Below the pieces are notes generated by a model, which did no database searches, had not been told where the DNA came from, and saw only the letters and a list, made by a program, of their open reading frames with translations. Shown one piece after another: positions 1 through 10,694 of a DNA stretch of 64,000 nucleotides. The stretch comes from Zychaea mexicana (lineage: Eukaryota > Mucoromycota > Mucoromycetes > Mucorales > Lichtheimiaceae), in contig NW_026516745.1 of assembly GCF_025766255.1 (NCBI RefSeq), positions 1 to 64,000 of the forward strand, in the 5' to 3' direction. The position numbers were made by a program, and so were the translations under genes. Positions within the stretch are counted from its first letter, which is position 1, and each line of letters starts with the position of its first letter.

Positions 1-903
1 AATGTGCGACTTGGGAGTCAGCAAAGCCTGTCCATCACCCCTCGCCAGCGTTTGTTCCGTTGGAGGAAATAAGCGTGAAAGACGATCAGGGAGGACATTA
101 CAATTCCCTTATTCCGGCACAAAAATAAGAGTTGGTAGTTCACCCCCCTCAATTTTTTTGAAGTTTAAGGTCAGCCGCCAGAGACACTGTACTGGGCAGC
201 AGAGGGGCATTTGACAAAGTACTTATTCTGCCCCAAATTTAACTTTGAAAGTCAGTTGCGAGAGAGTGTAAAGACAGTTGAAAAAAAACATTAAAGTGTA
301 CTTGTCATCTTGTTTCATAAGAGAATTGTATATTTCAACCATATGAAAGGTAAGTAAAGAGAGAATGGGAGGGGCAAGATCTTACCACTACAAGAGGAGA
401 AACAAAAATGGAGGTAAAAAACAAACCACTTTTCATATAAGAAATAAACTTGGTTTGATATTATTACTTCTTTACAACTTCCTTTTTCACCTCCATTTTT
501 GTTTTTCTTATTGTAGTAGTAAGATCTTGCCTCTCCCGTTCTGTCTTTACTTACCTTCCATATAGTTATAATATACAATTCTCTTATGAAACAAGATGAC
601 AAGTACACTTTAACGGTTTTTTTCAACTGTCTTTACACTCTCTCGCAACTGACTTTCAAAGTTAAATTTGGGGCAGAATAAGCACTTTGTCAAATGCCCC
701 TCTGCTGCCTAGTACAGTGTCTCTGGCGGCTGACCTTAAACTTCAAAAAAAATTGAGGGGGGGAACTACCAACTCTTATTTTTGTGCCGGAATAAGGGAA
801 TTGTAATGTCCTCCCTGATCGTCTTTCACGCTTATTTCCTCCAACGGAACAAACGCTGGCGAGGGGTGATGGACAGGCTTTGCTGACTCCCAAGTCGCAC
901 ATT
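1..903. repeat. Large perfect-register inverted duplication
   Basis: Bases 1-100 are the reverse complement of bases 804-903, and the symmetry continues inward through a foldback element, with its centre near base 452. The outer arms are retrotransposon coding sequence: the end of the RNase H region and the linker before integrase. The left copy therefore reads the same pol protein on the minus strand and runs off the window edge. The inversion extends beyond the mobile element itself, so simple insertion does not explain it. Either a real palindromic rearrangement or a strand-switching or assembly artefact is possible. Confidence 0.9.
101..803. mobile_element. Foldback (long terminal inverted repeat) element, copy 1
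   Basis: The element starts CAATTCCCTTATTCCGG and ends with its reverse complement. The two arms of about 320 bases are nearly identical and leave a short AT-rich loop around 420-487. There is no credible protein. It shares its ends and much of its arms with the element at 15238-15965. TA lies on both sides, but because the flanks are themselves inverted a target duplication cannot be judged. It interrupts the Gypsy pol frame between RNase H and integrase. Non-autonomous; the mobilising transposase is not identifiable here. Confidence 0.85.
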
Positions 904-2259
904 AGCCGCTTTGCCAGAACACCCGATGATGAGATGGTTACACCACTAGAAGAGGAAAGGAAACAATTGCTAGAATCTTCCCACCTCCTGGGACATTTTG
1001 GTGCCACCGCCATTATCAAAGATCTTCATTCACAAGGACTACGCTGGTCTGCCATGAAAGAAGAAGCTGTAGCACTTGTCAAATCATGCTCAGAATGTCA
1101 AAAGTTTAACATAGCCATCAAAGGTTACCATCCATTACGATCTATCACGGCAGAAATTCCTGGAGATCATTGGGCATTAGACTTAGCTGGTGAATTTACC
1201 ACCTCTCTGCAAAACAATCGGTACCTCCTGGTTCTTGTTGACATCTGCACACGTTTTTGTTTACTCCGTCCTATTCCAGACAAGAAAGGAGAGACAATAA
1301 CAAAGGTCTTGATTGATGTATTTAGTACGTTTGGAATACCTCGTAAACTCCAATCCGACAATGGTACGGAGAACATCAATCTGCCTATGCAAGAACTGGC
1401 ATTGAGCGCCCACTTTAATCATCAATTCAGCACACAATACCACCCTAGAGGCAATGGAACTACTGAAGCATGGGTCAAAAAGTCCATCATAGGCATAAAG
1501 AAGTCTATTAAAGGTGTGACAAAAGACTGGGATCGTGCAGTACCAGGTGTACAACTGTCCTTGAACAACAAAGTTCTGGAGAGACATGAATCCCGACCAT
1601 TTGCATTGATGTTTGGACGCCAACTGAATGATTTTAAAGATTATACAAAAGATAAGCCAAAGCAGCGCCTCACTCCAAAAGAAATTGAGGAACACTTCAA
1701 AAAGATCAACGATATAGTATATCCAGCGATTGCAGAACGCACAATCAAAACAAACGCTAAGCGCAAAGAAAAATTCGATGCTAAACACCGCTTGGTTGAT
1801 TTCCCACCAAAAAGTTATGTGATGGCAATCAACAAGGAAAAGAAAAACAAACTCGACCCCGATTATGTGGGACCATATGAAGTTGTGCGACAAACACGCG
1901 GAGGCTCATATGTGGTACGAGCACTTGATGGAGATCTTGAAGAAAAGAATTATGCACCATCTCAATTAAAAGCAGCCATTCTTAATAGCGATCAAAAGGC
2001 ATCGAAAAAAGAACGCCGCTATCACATTTATTCGATTCTCCAACACAGGAAGAACAAAGGCCAGTACGAATACAAAGTACGCTGGAAAGGCTTTACCAGA
2101 GATCATGATTCTTGGGAACCATCACAAAATTTCGATGACCCTCAATCCATCAGTGATTATTGGAATCGCTTAGGCCAAGCACCGCCCTCTGTCCATAAAC
2201 AGAAACGGACAAGAAACAGTCAGCGGGTAGCATCACAGAACAAGAAACAACGTAGATGA
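805..2259 (+). CDS. Ty3/Gypsy chromovirus Pol, C-terminal part (RNase H tail, integrase, chromodomain)
   Basis: The frame is open from the foldback boundary. It begins with the RNase H terminal motif LPDRLSRLFP (about 808-840). The integrase zinc-binding HHCC follows at about 975-1110 (LLGHFG, then CSECQK). The catalytic core has D in ALDLAGE (about 1177), D in SDNGTE (about 1357) and E in GTTEAWVKK (about 1465). A C-terminal chromodomain lies at about 2020-2165 (YKVRWKGF, then DSWEP). Integrase inserts the cDNA copy, and in chromoviruses the chromodomain is thought to guide insertion to marked chromatin. Gag, protease and reverse transcriptase are absent because the sequence turns into the inverted arm at the foldback element. 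No in-frame stops are seen, so this copy is younger than most relics here. The stop is TGA. A start codon is not meaningful for this fragment. Confidence 0.9.
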   Translation, partial: NVLPDRLSRLFPPTEQTLARGDGQALLTPKSHISRFARTPDDEMVTPLEEERKQLLESSHLLGHFGATAIIKDLHSQGLRWSAMKEEAVALVKSCSECQKFNIAIKGYHPLRSITAEIPGDHWALDLAGEFTTSLQNNRYLLVLVDICTRFCLLRPIPDKKGETITKVLIDVFSTFGIPRKLQSDNGTENINLPMQELALSAHFNHQFSTQYHPRGNGTTEAWVKKSIIGIKKSIKGVTKDWDRAVPGVQLSLNNKVLERHESRPFALMFGRQLNDFKDYTKDKPKQRLTPKEIEEHFKKINDIVYPAIAERTIKTNAKRKEKFDAKHRLVDFPPKSYVMAINKEKKNKLDPDYVGPYEVVRQTRGGSYVVRALDGDLEEKNYAPSQLKAAILNSDQKASKKERRYHIYSILQHRKNKGQYEYKVRWKGFTRDHDSWEPSQNFDDPQSISDYWNRLGQAPPSVHKQKRTRNSQRVASQNKKQRR

Positions 2260-2320
2260 TCGGTCCGGTTATAACATCATGCCCTCAAAACCCTCTGAAT
2301 CCTTTACCAACGGCATACAG

Positions 2321-2544
2321 CCTGGCGGGGGGTGATGTTGTATCCAGAGGATCGGGACATCAAATAAGTTCCACAAAGACAATTTCTTTATATGAAATAA
2401 CTAGTAATAAGAATATTTGGGAACTCTCTCTTTCTCTCGTAATAAAAACTTGACCGTTAAGAGTCTCACGAATTATCTCGTCCCATTTCCGATCCTCGAC
2501 AAAACACTATATTTGCATCATATAGCTAAGAAAGAGAAACAACA
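2321..2544 (+). repeat. Polypurine tract and probable 3' LTR of the chromovirus
   Basis: A purine run (GGCGGGGGGTGA, ending 2335) sits directly before TGTTGTATCC at 2336, the position expected for the polypurine tract and LTR start. Inside are AT-rich TATA-like stretches. The likely end is GAAACAACA at 2544, giving a TGTTG to CAACA LTR of about 209 bases. There is no second LTR in the window to prove the borders, so the right end is an inference from terminal symmetry. Confidence 0.55.
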
Positions 2545-2780
2545 AATACCATCCTCGCACGATTAGATGCATCCCTGTCTATAATATATGTCTACTTTCC
2601 TGAGACTTGTTTACAGATTTTACACATTAAGGCATATCATACAAAAGTGTTCCGGATGGCCTGTACCAAATAGCTCATTCAGAGAACGGACATCTCAACT
2701 TATTTGGCCAAGACTTTTATCTAGTAAAGAGCTCGGTAACTTGGTGTTTGAATCATCCATTTCAACTAAAGTATAAATAG

Positions 2781-3605
2781 ATGGGCCATTCTCTAGCATT
2801 GATAGGCATCACAGCAATCTATATCGTCACTACTTTCTCTACTACCATGTTCCCAGCAGGTCAATTCCACCAACAAAGCTTTTCTCTAATCAATAACAAT
2901 GAAATCCAGTCACTACGCTGGCAAGTAGGACAGCTAGAACAGAGAGTTGCGGCATGTATTCAGAGCCACAATATAAGCAGTGCTAGAAGTGATACCAAGA
3001 GCAATAGCAGTAGTAGTATGATGGTACGTATTTGTAGAAGCTTTACAAATCGACAGTTATTTTGCATGGGCTATTATAAACATCTCATCAATTATGATAT
3101 ATAGAGTCTTCTGCAAGAAGCCTATTCCTCTGTATCCAGACACCAAGGTCTCGCGTGGGATTACAGCCTACGCATCAATGATGAACCAAACTGTACCATC
3201 ATAAATCAAGTTCTTAGGACAGTGACGGAGAGTCGTGATTACCAGCTTTTTAACTGGAGCACCCAGGCTATGAAGAGGGCGCTCAGGGTTTCTTTTTACA
3301 ATAAGAAAAATTGGGAAACACAGCCGGACCACATAAAAGAAGCTCGCCGACAAAAAAGCAAGAAACGAGCTGCGCGTGCAAGTGTAAGTTTATTTTCAAC
3401 TTCTCTTTACAGCATGGATTCGCAATAACATACAATATATATTCGGTTGACAGTTGGTGGACAAGCGTAAGAAAACGTACAACGCAAACAAGACCCTCCG
3501 GCACTGTCCTTGTATCAAGATCCCAGAGACATCTTTGTTGCAGCATGCATGTCCGATATTGAGGATAGTGAAGTGATCTCTTGTCCAGCTTGGAGATCCG
3601 ATAAT
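2781..3605 (+). pseudogene. Spliced orphan gene with coiled coil and acidic SDxE motif, frame-broken in last exon
   Basis: Exon 1 is 2781-3023 (81 codons), with donor GTACGT and acceptor ATATATAG. Exon 2 is 3105-3383 (93 codons, in phase), with donor GTAAGT. Exon 3 starts near 3454 after GTTGACAG. Exon 1 has a hydrophobic start and a short coiled-coil-like stretch (about residues 40-60). Exon 2 is basic at its end (ARRQKSKKRAARAS). Exon 3 starts in one frame (VDKRKKTYNANK) but its clearly coding end (DPRDIFVAACMSDIEDSE, then PAWRSDN) is in another, so an indel near 3490-3500 breaks it. A GTAAGG donor follows at 3606, but no further exon is found. The 43.4 kb fragment has the same kind of 3' end. 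I do not recognise the function; it could be a host family or an accessory ORF of a mobile element. Confidence 0.5.
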
Positions 3606-3761
3606 GTAAGGACTAGTATGAGATGACTCGTACTCTATTCATCTTGATATATGCAGTATAGTCTAAATCAGCTTTATAGGCAATATGCTTTCTACATAAG
3701 ATAGACAAAATCCGCGAACCCGGCCACACATCCTCCCGTGAACGACCTACAATAGAACTTA

Positions 3762-4084
3762 GGAGGGTAACCCCTAGTATTATGCTTTTAGTGGAATTAT
3801 AAATGTATAAAAAACTATAAGTAATATAACATTAAAGTGTTTACAATAAGTGCTGAAATTAATTTTTTTAATTAAAAAAATAATTTCTCAAACACTATAA
3901 GATTCTTAACCAATAGGGTTAATCTCAACCCTTAGGTTTAAAAAAACACTCTAAGTGGCGCAACGGTAGTGAGCAAATACCTTCTCTAGCCGAGGAACAC
4001 CTGGACGAAGGCTAGCTTGACAGAATAATAAAATATCATAATGTTGTTATTTATAACAACAATTGTAGATATTGCTTATTCTCC
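3762..4084 (+). mobile_element. Small TWA-flanked element with tRNA-like core, copy 1
   Basis: It is flanked by TTA on both sides (3759-3761 and 4085-4087), with ends GGAGGGTAA and TTATTCTCC (reverse complement GGAGAATAA). A three-base TWA duplication is the hallmark of PIF/Harbinger elements. The inside is AT-rich except for a core at 3953-4022 shared with 8849-8915 and 31291-31357. That core holds an A-box-like GTGGCGCAACGGTAG (3955-3969), a stem CTAGCC/GGCTAG (3986-3991 with 4010-4015) and a degenerate B-box-like stretch (4003-4012). No protein is encoded. Confidence 0.65.
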
Positions 4085-4087
4085 TTA

Positions 4088-5160
4088 ACGATCGAATATT
4101 AGATGAAAAAGTTCGTCCCTTGCGCTCTGGACATATAAGAGTTGAATAAAGCAGTTTTTTTTATATGAAAGACATGTTTCTTCAAAGGCTTCTTCTACGT
4201 GTATCTTATTGCTGCTCTTTTTAATCATTTAGTATTCCGCTCTGCTCAATTCAATTTCGTCACCTTTTTCTTTTCTACCCACTTTTTTTTACGTTTGCTG
4301 TGCATCTCCAACTTATACTTTGAGCTTTTTTACTTGAACGGCCTCATCAGATTGTCACATCTTCGTGCTGAATGTGTCTTCCTTGAAGTCCTTCATCCTA
4401 ACACCATCGCCGGAGCACCGTCACTTGAGCAACTTCACTTTCTTTTACTTCTGCCAATGAGATTGAGTTTACTTCACCAGCTATTCCTTTAACCTCTTTC
4501 ATGTTACTAACTAGCTCGCTATAACCTCATCTATCTCATCCCTCCTTAGGCTACAGTGGTCCATGAAAACAAAACAAGATGATGTACTATAAGGTAAGTT
4601 TAAGGGTAGGGGCTATAACAGCGTCGAGCAATAGAGTATAGGACATATCTTAATGGTTATACTTTTTCTCTTTTTTTTTATTGGGAAATCTCTATGTACA
4701 TCGCTGTAACAAGAGTCCCTTAGTACTGCTGCTTTTTTAAATACCATCAGCATGTATAGTTTATTGAATAGTTTCTATATGGCTTTTCTTTTGTATTTTT
4801 TTCCCCTACTATTTTTTGTATATTATTATTCTATCCTTTTTTTTACTACCTGTGCTGACGCGTCACCGTCAGTGCCGTGTGGTCTAATAAAGCACTATCA
4901 TTGGCTATATGCACATATGAGCAATATACTATATACATGTGTGAGCAATCTTGAGCAAATGAAAAGGGGTGTATGAGTAGGTTTTGAGCAAATAGAGTTG
5001 GATAAAGGGAATGGAAGCTTGTTTCTCCCAACGAATCATTAGCAAGCCTTAATGCACAGGAAGCCACGAACTCGCCAATGTCACTGTGCTGCTTAAACAT
5101 CTCCCCAACCAGTAAGAAGCTATGAATGGCATGCAGGAGATGTGTATCACCTATAAACAA
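4088..5160. other. AT- and pyrimidine-rich stretch, no gene seen
   Basis: Only short open frames rich in Phe, Leu and Ser are present, as expected from T-rich DNA. No splice-joined protein, terminal repeat or tRNA was found. Confidence 0.6.
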
Positions 5161-5179
5161 AATGGTTATTCAGTGTACT

Positions 5180-5255
5180 CTGAAAGCCATTATGAAAGCA
5201 CTCTGAAAGCACTCTGAAAGTACCGCTTTCAGTATGCTTTCAGTGCCTCTGAAAT
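5180..5255. repeat. Short CTCTGAAAGC repeats in both orientations
   Basis: The unit CTCTGAAAG(C/T) occurs three times in direct order (about 5178-5221), followed by its inverse GCTTTCAGT twice (about 5224-5243). This could form small hairpins. Confidence 0.6.
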
Positions 5256-5544
5256 CGCTTGCCAACTCCAGTAAACAACACTAAAACCACCCAAAAACTA
5301 CTACTTTCACTACAAAATACCCTAAAATTTCCAGCAACAATAACTTTAGCTACATGCCCCGTACAGCCAAAAGCAATACAGCGTCGTACCCCCCAGCTCA
5401 CGCTCGACACACTACTACCTTTATCTACGAGTAAAAAGTGCATTCGCCAATCGCTCATTCCATCTCACCCATCTCAAATCCCTTCAATTAAAAAGAATCG
5501 CCCAACACCTCCCGCCCCTCACATCCTAATTCACCCTCCGACAT

Positions 5545-6234
5545 AGGCGCAGACCTACAAGCTAGAAAAGAGCACCAGACATCGAAAGCAAAGCTATATG
5601 ATGCAGACAAAAAAGCAAAAACAACGGTAGCAAAGGATAAAAGTCTTTTGCAAAAAGAACAGCTCGCCACTAACTTCTATGTACAGTTTGCAGCTGATTT
5701 CACTAGTACCTAGGCTAATATTGCCTATCCCACCTGCAAGACTCTAGGTAACATTTTGCTTACACAAGATACTAATGCCTTATATGAACCCCCTGCCCCA
5801 ATGTTCTACTGCAATAATTGCAATAGCCATTTTGGTCATATCCCTTTTGTAGCTGCCATTACTGATGCTAAGCAACAGCTGGTCAAGGAACCCCCAACAG
5901 CAATAATAGGACTGGGCTGAAGAGATGCCCAAGTAGGTAACTGAAGGCATGGATACCTTTATCAATGATTTCCCAAAGCTACAAGAATATTTGCAGGCTA
6001 TCCACAAACGCCTCGACAAGCATGATGAATAGTTTGCAGAAATTGCTGCCTTATGTGAATAGGTATCTATGCTAACTGATACTAACAAAAAGTTGCAGCT
6101 ACAGAATGCAGCACTTGAGCAAGAGCATGCACTTTTGCATGGTCAAAAAACAGCTGTACCTAGTGGATCATCAGCATCTAAATACGCCACCACTTCAACA
6201 TCTACAACACCTATTGATAAGTATGTTTATTAGT
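5545..6234 (+). pseudogene. Gag-like / coiled-coil ORF relic with a Cys-His knuckle
   Basis: Coding sense is clear but broken. One frame (about 5550-5918) gives a Lys/Ala-rich helix (KLYDADKKAKTTVAKDK) and a putative knuckle CNNCNSHFGH. After a frame change near 5915 a second frame runs to TAG at 6232, with a coiled coil (LPKLQEYLQAIHKRLDKHDE-like) and a Ser/Thr-rich tail. In-frame TAGs at 5711, 6030 and 6060 stand where Gln (CAG) is the natural residue, and another lies at 5934. It resembles nucleic-acid-binding first ORFs of retroelements. The exact family is not recognised, and no polymerase follows it. Confidence 0.45.
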
Positions 6235-6235
6235 A

Positions 6236-7024
6236 ATGTAAAATTAAATGATTTTTTAAAATTTGGGGATTGTTAATGTTTTGATGGTTTATACACAAAT
6301 ACATTAGATATAGTAATTAATGAATATAATAATATTGATTTTAATATAAAAAAAGACAATTTTATATATCTAATTAAAAAACAAAAAAAAGTTGAATTAA
6401 ATGATGATAAAAATTTGTTTAATAATTATCTAGCAGGCTATAGGAGTAGAGTTGAAACTTATTTTTCTGACATTTCAAAAACATTTAAAAGATTTGACCC
6501 ATATAAAAATATTAAATATAAAAATGTTAGAGTTACAAAATTAAAAACATATAATCTTCAATTAAAATTAGTCTGTTTATTAATATATTAAAAACTTTGT
6601 TAAAATAGGAAATATAGAACCAAATAAATTACATAAAAAATAGGCTGTGACAATTTTGATTTTCCAAATGATAATATAGATATTGTTTCGTATATAGTTT
6701 CATATAAATTAGAAAACACTAATAATTTAAGAAATTTACAGAATAATATATTTTTAAAAATAAAAATTGATAAGAAAAATACTGATTTAAGTAATTCCAA
6801 TATTGAAATAAATAATAATAGTAGTACTGATGTTAATATAGATCAAGATGATAATAGCTATTATGAAATAGCTTATATTGAAAAATATAGGAAAAATGGT
6901 GATAATAGTTTTGAATATTTTGTAAAATAGAGAGGTTATAATAAAAAACATAATTCTTGGGTTGAAGAAATAGATTTTACAGGTAAAATAATAATAAATT
7001 TATATTGGAATACATTAAAATAAG
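6236..7024 (+). pseudogene. Chromodomain-fused DDE transposase, copy A (C-terminal half)
   Basis: This very AT-rich relic corresponds to the C-terminal half of the protein in copies B and C (45.7 and 49.9 kb). It has the middle catalytic region (CFDGLYTNTLDIVINE against FDGGYDLFIEKF in copy C), then YRSRVETYFSDISKTFKRF, whose Glu aligns with the third acidic residue. It ends with a chromodomain at about 6858-7010 (YIEKYRK, FEYFVK, stop, RGYNKKHNSWVEE). The TAG at 6928-6930 lies exactly where chromodomains have Trp. Other stops are scattered through 6275-6650. The N-terminal half is missing and the sequence directly upstream is an unrelated relic. Confidence 0.7.
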
Positions 7025-7390
7025 AATAATAGATTATATATGTTATAAATACTTTTAATGATAAAAATAAAGTTTAATTTTTTTTATATATAATTTTTTA
7101 TATATCATAGATAAGAAATATTTATTCAACCTCTCATTATACAAAGTCTTGACTTTTTCTCTTCTTTTATAAATAAAGATAAGAGAAACATTTTACACTT
7201 TGAACTATATTAGATTAATAGGAACCGCCTAAAAACAATGAAGCAGAGTTTAATTTTAATATTAAGGTAATATTCAGGAATAATAATTAATATGAAATTT
7301 AAAAAAAATTCCTAATATAGTAAAAAATTTAAAGATAAGAAAAAATTTGAAATTAAGAAAAACAAAAATAAATTCAAAAAAGAAAATTAG
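7025..7390. other. AT-rich, no gene
   Basis: Poly-A and poly-T rich non-coding sequence, probably the 3' flank of the chromodomain element. A terminal repeat could not be placed. Confidence 0.5.
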
Positions 7391-7610
7391 GATCGTTTCT
7401 CAAAAGCAAAATAGGTAACAAGTGGTTTTGTGGGATGATGAGTTAGAATCAGTATTTCAGGATCAAGAGCATTGTTATCACCAATGGACATAGCGATGGC
7501 CTCACACGAGTAGCATGGTATGAATTTTTTTTATAGTTCCCTGGTAAGCTAGTAGAATTTTATTGGCGACCTTGAGATCGAAAATAACACCCAGCGGCGG
7601 TGAAGACTAG
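7391..7610 (-). other. Coding-like or LINE 3' tail fragment
   Basis: Read on the minus strand, short open stretches appear coding-like (VIFDLKVANKILLAYQG near 7535-7605; EAIAMSIGDNNALDPEI near 7420-7500). They lie just 3' of the LINE relic, so they may be its 3' untranslated tail or an adjacent gene scrap. No domain is recognised. Confidence 0.3.
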
Positions 7611-7800
7611 AATGCAAATATGTAACAGGTAAAGAAATCTATAAGCACTAAAAGGAAGGAAAAGAGAAAAAACCAAATAGCTGTGTATTGTTTTGTTCTA
7701 TTTAGCTTATTTATGTTTTTTTTTTCGTGTTTGTATGCTTGTGCTGTATTCTCTTCTTGGAATAAAGAGGGAAGTAAAAATAGAGGGGTATCAAAAGAGA

Positions 7801-9430
7801 TCAAGCAGGAGGCGGTGATAAAAGAGACTCTTCCTTGCAGAAAGTAAGAAGTAGAGTATGTGTAGAGGAAATAACATTAGTGGGGGTGAAGGGAACGTTT
7901 GAAAATACAGAAAGCCAGTGTACTCGCCAGATACCAACCAGGATGCCGGTGAGGAGCTGAATCGGAGAAAGCCAAGACCGATGAAGGCCCCAATGAGGTA
8001 TCACCAAGAAGAAGATAGCATCAAAAATCATTATGCGGTGTATGGGTAAAAGAACACAGTCTTAGGTAACACTCTGCCAGACGTGCCACTTAGTGGGGCA
8101 GTCTAGTAGAAATGTTCTTGAGTATCGAGAGCGGTTGTGCAGATTCTGTATTCAAAAGAGAAACGGTCGGGCAGAATCCAATGTAAATTGGCATGACAGG
8201 AGATTTTGTGATGTAGAACACGCCACCAGATGGTCCGTGCGAGGGGTAGAATACAGATATGCCAAAAGAATTTCCATTGTTGCGGCGAAAACAAAGGATA
8301 GTTTGTATCAGCAATCGCAGACTGAATGTCGGGCAATTAGCGTTGTAGCCAAAATGCTTGGGTACTACAAGAGGCCAAGGGCGTAACGTTGATAGCGAAG
8401 TGATCATAGAAAGGTGTGAGATCAATGGACCCCAAATACGATCCAGCATCGGAAAGAACTAGGATACCAGGTAAAAGTGCGCAGTAAAGAAACAAAGTAA
8501 TGAGTGCCTTACCAGAGTCCAGAGCACGGAAAAGGTGAGAAATTGAATTACGACCTAATGTGATCTCATTGTGGGTACATCGACGAAGCCGGTTAAGGGA
8601 TTTAATCCTATAATTGCAAAATAAAAAAGGTTTTGTTAATTAAACAGATTTATTAGTTTGAAGAAAATTTATATATTTAAATACATTTATTTTAATTTTT
8701 TTAAAGTTTTTGTCTTTTTTAAATTTTTTTAAAAAAGTTTTTAATTTATATATGATTTTTTAATTCTTTAAAATTTTTATGTTTCGCATAAACCTTTTTA
8801 AACCTTTAAAGGAGTTATAACCTTTAAGGTTTAATATTTAATTTGAAAAGTAGCGGAACGGTAGTGAGCACCCCCTCCTTTAGGCTAGACCTACTGGATC
8901 GACGCCTACCAGTTACATTTTTTTTGATGAAATACAAAAAAAAGTAGACGCTTGACAGGGAAAGGAATAACTGAAATTAATTTACTGTTTACAGTAAAAT
9001 TAATTGTTATGGATTGAACCTCTAAGCAAGCAGTCAAATAGGTATGCGTCAGAGACACGCAAGGTAGCGAGAACCTTCTTCAGTGTAAAAGAACCAGGTG
9101 TAGATTCTTGTATGACAAAGAACAGAGGCAGACAAAGACACGTGGCCAATGATGGATCAGATGACAATTCACCAGGAATGAGCGAGTCGATGGCATCAAA
9201 AAGAGGCGATAGGGTTGGAAAAGACCGGAATGCTGGCGAGCGCAGTGGCAGGAAAAGGAAGGGAAGCAGTGGATTAATACAATTTGAGAGAGAATTCAAT
9301 AGATAAGAGAGAAAAGATGAAAGAGAAGAAATGGTAGATTGTTGACCAAGAAGATGAGAAACCCATCTGATTTGCAATGCCTGTTGTTGGATATTTGAAA
9401 CTAATATGCCTAAACTACCTATGGATTTGG
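7801..9430 (-). pseudogene. LINE (non-LTR) ORF2 relic: C-terminal part with zinc-binding domain
   Basis: Minus-strand reading starts near 9430 with the region after the reverse transcriptase palm (IGSLGILVSNIQQQALQIRW, like the LINE pattern GGLGV, then Q, then AL, then RW). It continues through a hydrophobic stretch (9000-9377). Removing the small element at 8597-9022 with one TAA rejoins the frame as DCLL-NRLRRCTHNEITLGR. Further on are PLFSPQQWKFFWHICI, then WWRVLHHKISCHANLHWILP and DTQEHF, typical of the zf-RVT domain. The tail at 7801-8031 (LLTGILVGIWRVHW) matches the end of such ORFs. The palm domain is absent: at about 9430 the sequence changes to an unrelated repeat. Several frame changes and stops make it dead. 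Family assignment rests on remembered motif patterns. Confidence 0.65.
8597..9022 (+). mobile_element. Small TWA-flanked element with tRNA-like core, copy 2
   Basis: Its ends are GGGATTTAATCC and GGATTGAACCTC, flanked by TAA at 8594-8596 and 9023-9025. Removing it with one TAA restores the LINE frame. The AT-rich interior matches the element at 31038-31444 over most of its length, including the subterminal palindrome AATTTACTGTTTACAGTAAA. The core has an A-box-like TAGCGGAACGGTAG (8851-8864), a stem TAGGC/GCCTA (8881-8885 with 8904-8908) and a B-box-like GGATCGACGCC (8896-8906). No protein is encoded; it is presumably mobilised by a Harbinger transposase. Confidence 0.8.
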
Positions 9431-9432
9431 CA

Positions 9433-10056
9433 TCCCCTTATTTCACCCCGGTTGAGTGTGAAAAAAATTGGAGGGTGCTGGCTGAGGCGGGAGGAAAGTG
9501 TGGGGTTCAATAGCAGCAGCAGGGAGGGAAAGAAGCAACAACCAAAGATTTTTTTTCTCATCAACAACCACTATGGCAAATCAACAGCTACGAACATACT
9601 TGTATATGACTTTTTACTGTATCCATGATGAATAGAAGAGAAAAAGAAAACAAAGCGGCACAATCCACGGATTTAACAAAAAAGGGAATCATGGTAATTG
9701 TATTTTTTTAAAAAAAAGCATGTGCTCATTTGTAAGGTGTAGACCGCCGTTACTGTAAAAAAAACGATAGCCTTTCAAAGCTGGTAAGTGATCAAGGGAA
9801 GGAAAAGGTTGTCGCTTGTGCTTGGGATATAGCTTTGGTGGATACTTGCTCATTCAGAATTACTGATTCTTTCTCTTTTTTTTTTCTATATATACTTAAT
9901 GCAACATCTTCCACCATTCCAACATCAAAATTACGTGTGTATTACAACATCGTCTTCTACTTGCACATTCAATTCGTACTCACAACAACAACGACGCAAC
10001 AATCTTCTTTTCCCTTACTCAAACACAATCGTGTACAACATGACGCCGATTCGCCA
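9433..10056 (+). repeat. Dispersed repeat X, copy 1
   Basis: This stretch aligns with the reverse complement of about 62996-63618. Shared landmarks include CCCCTTATTTCAC at the left end, AAATTGGAGG, GCAGCAGCAGGGAGG, GGGAAGGAAAAGGTT and GACGCAACAATCTTCTT near the right. The left border abruptly ends the LINE relic, so the repeat inserted into or recombined there. Both copies carry a possibly coding stretch (VECEKNWRVLAEAGGKCGV near 9450-9510) that runs into TAG before a CAG run. Function unknown. Confidence 0.65.
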
Positions 10057-10694
10057 TTGACTTGTAAAACATACAACCTGACGCAATTACCTTCCACTAT
10101 CATGTACGCTTATATTACATGATGACGATTATGACGCCGGTCTTTTGTTTTTATAATTGAAAGCACACACACATCAAAATCATCTTATTGCTGGGCATCT
10201 CTTTCTTTGCTGTATGTACATGCATCAATGCGATGGTAGTTACATTACCATGATGACACACCACCACAGCAATAATCCTCCTTGGCAATTTGCTGTACTT
10301 GCACAGACACAGTGACAAGGACGATTACCTTTTTCCTTTTGCATATGCTAATACAAACGTCGCTGGTCTTGCTGGATAAGGTAGTTATATATGCTGATGG
10401 GTGGAATGTAGGGTTTTATTATTGTCACTGTAGATGTTATGGCTGGGATAAAAAAAATAAAAGTAAAAGATCATACCTTATGTCGCTATTATGTTTCAGT
10501 TGTCTGCATAAACGGGTGTGAGATGGGATTGCATGTTATTACAAGTGCTTCTATAAAAGCTATAGCTATGGTTATGAGCGGTGATGATAATATGGCACAG
10601 ACAAAGAAGAAAAGGCGTTTGTTGTTTTGAAGGAGGAAGAAGTTTCTTTGCTATTACAACAGCAACTTTATTTTTTCATTGAAAACCAACAACT
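10057..10694. other. Region upstream of the MULE gene
   Basis: No protein with a recognisable domain was seen. Short frames such as 10282-10521 look accidental. It probably holds the promoter and 5' end of the MULE. The sequence GAAAACCAACAACTATGA leads into the start codon. Confidence 0.4.

Noticed and set aside
2..214. 70-residue ORF at the left edge as a gene
   Set aside because: It is the antisense side of the inverted arm of Gypsy pol running into the foldback element.
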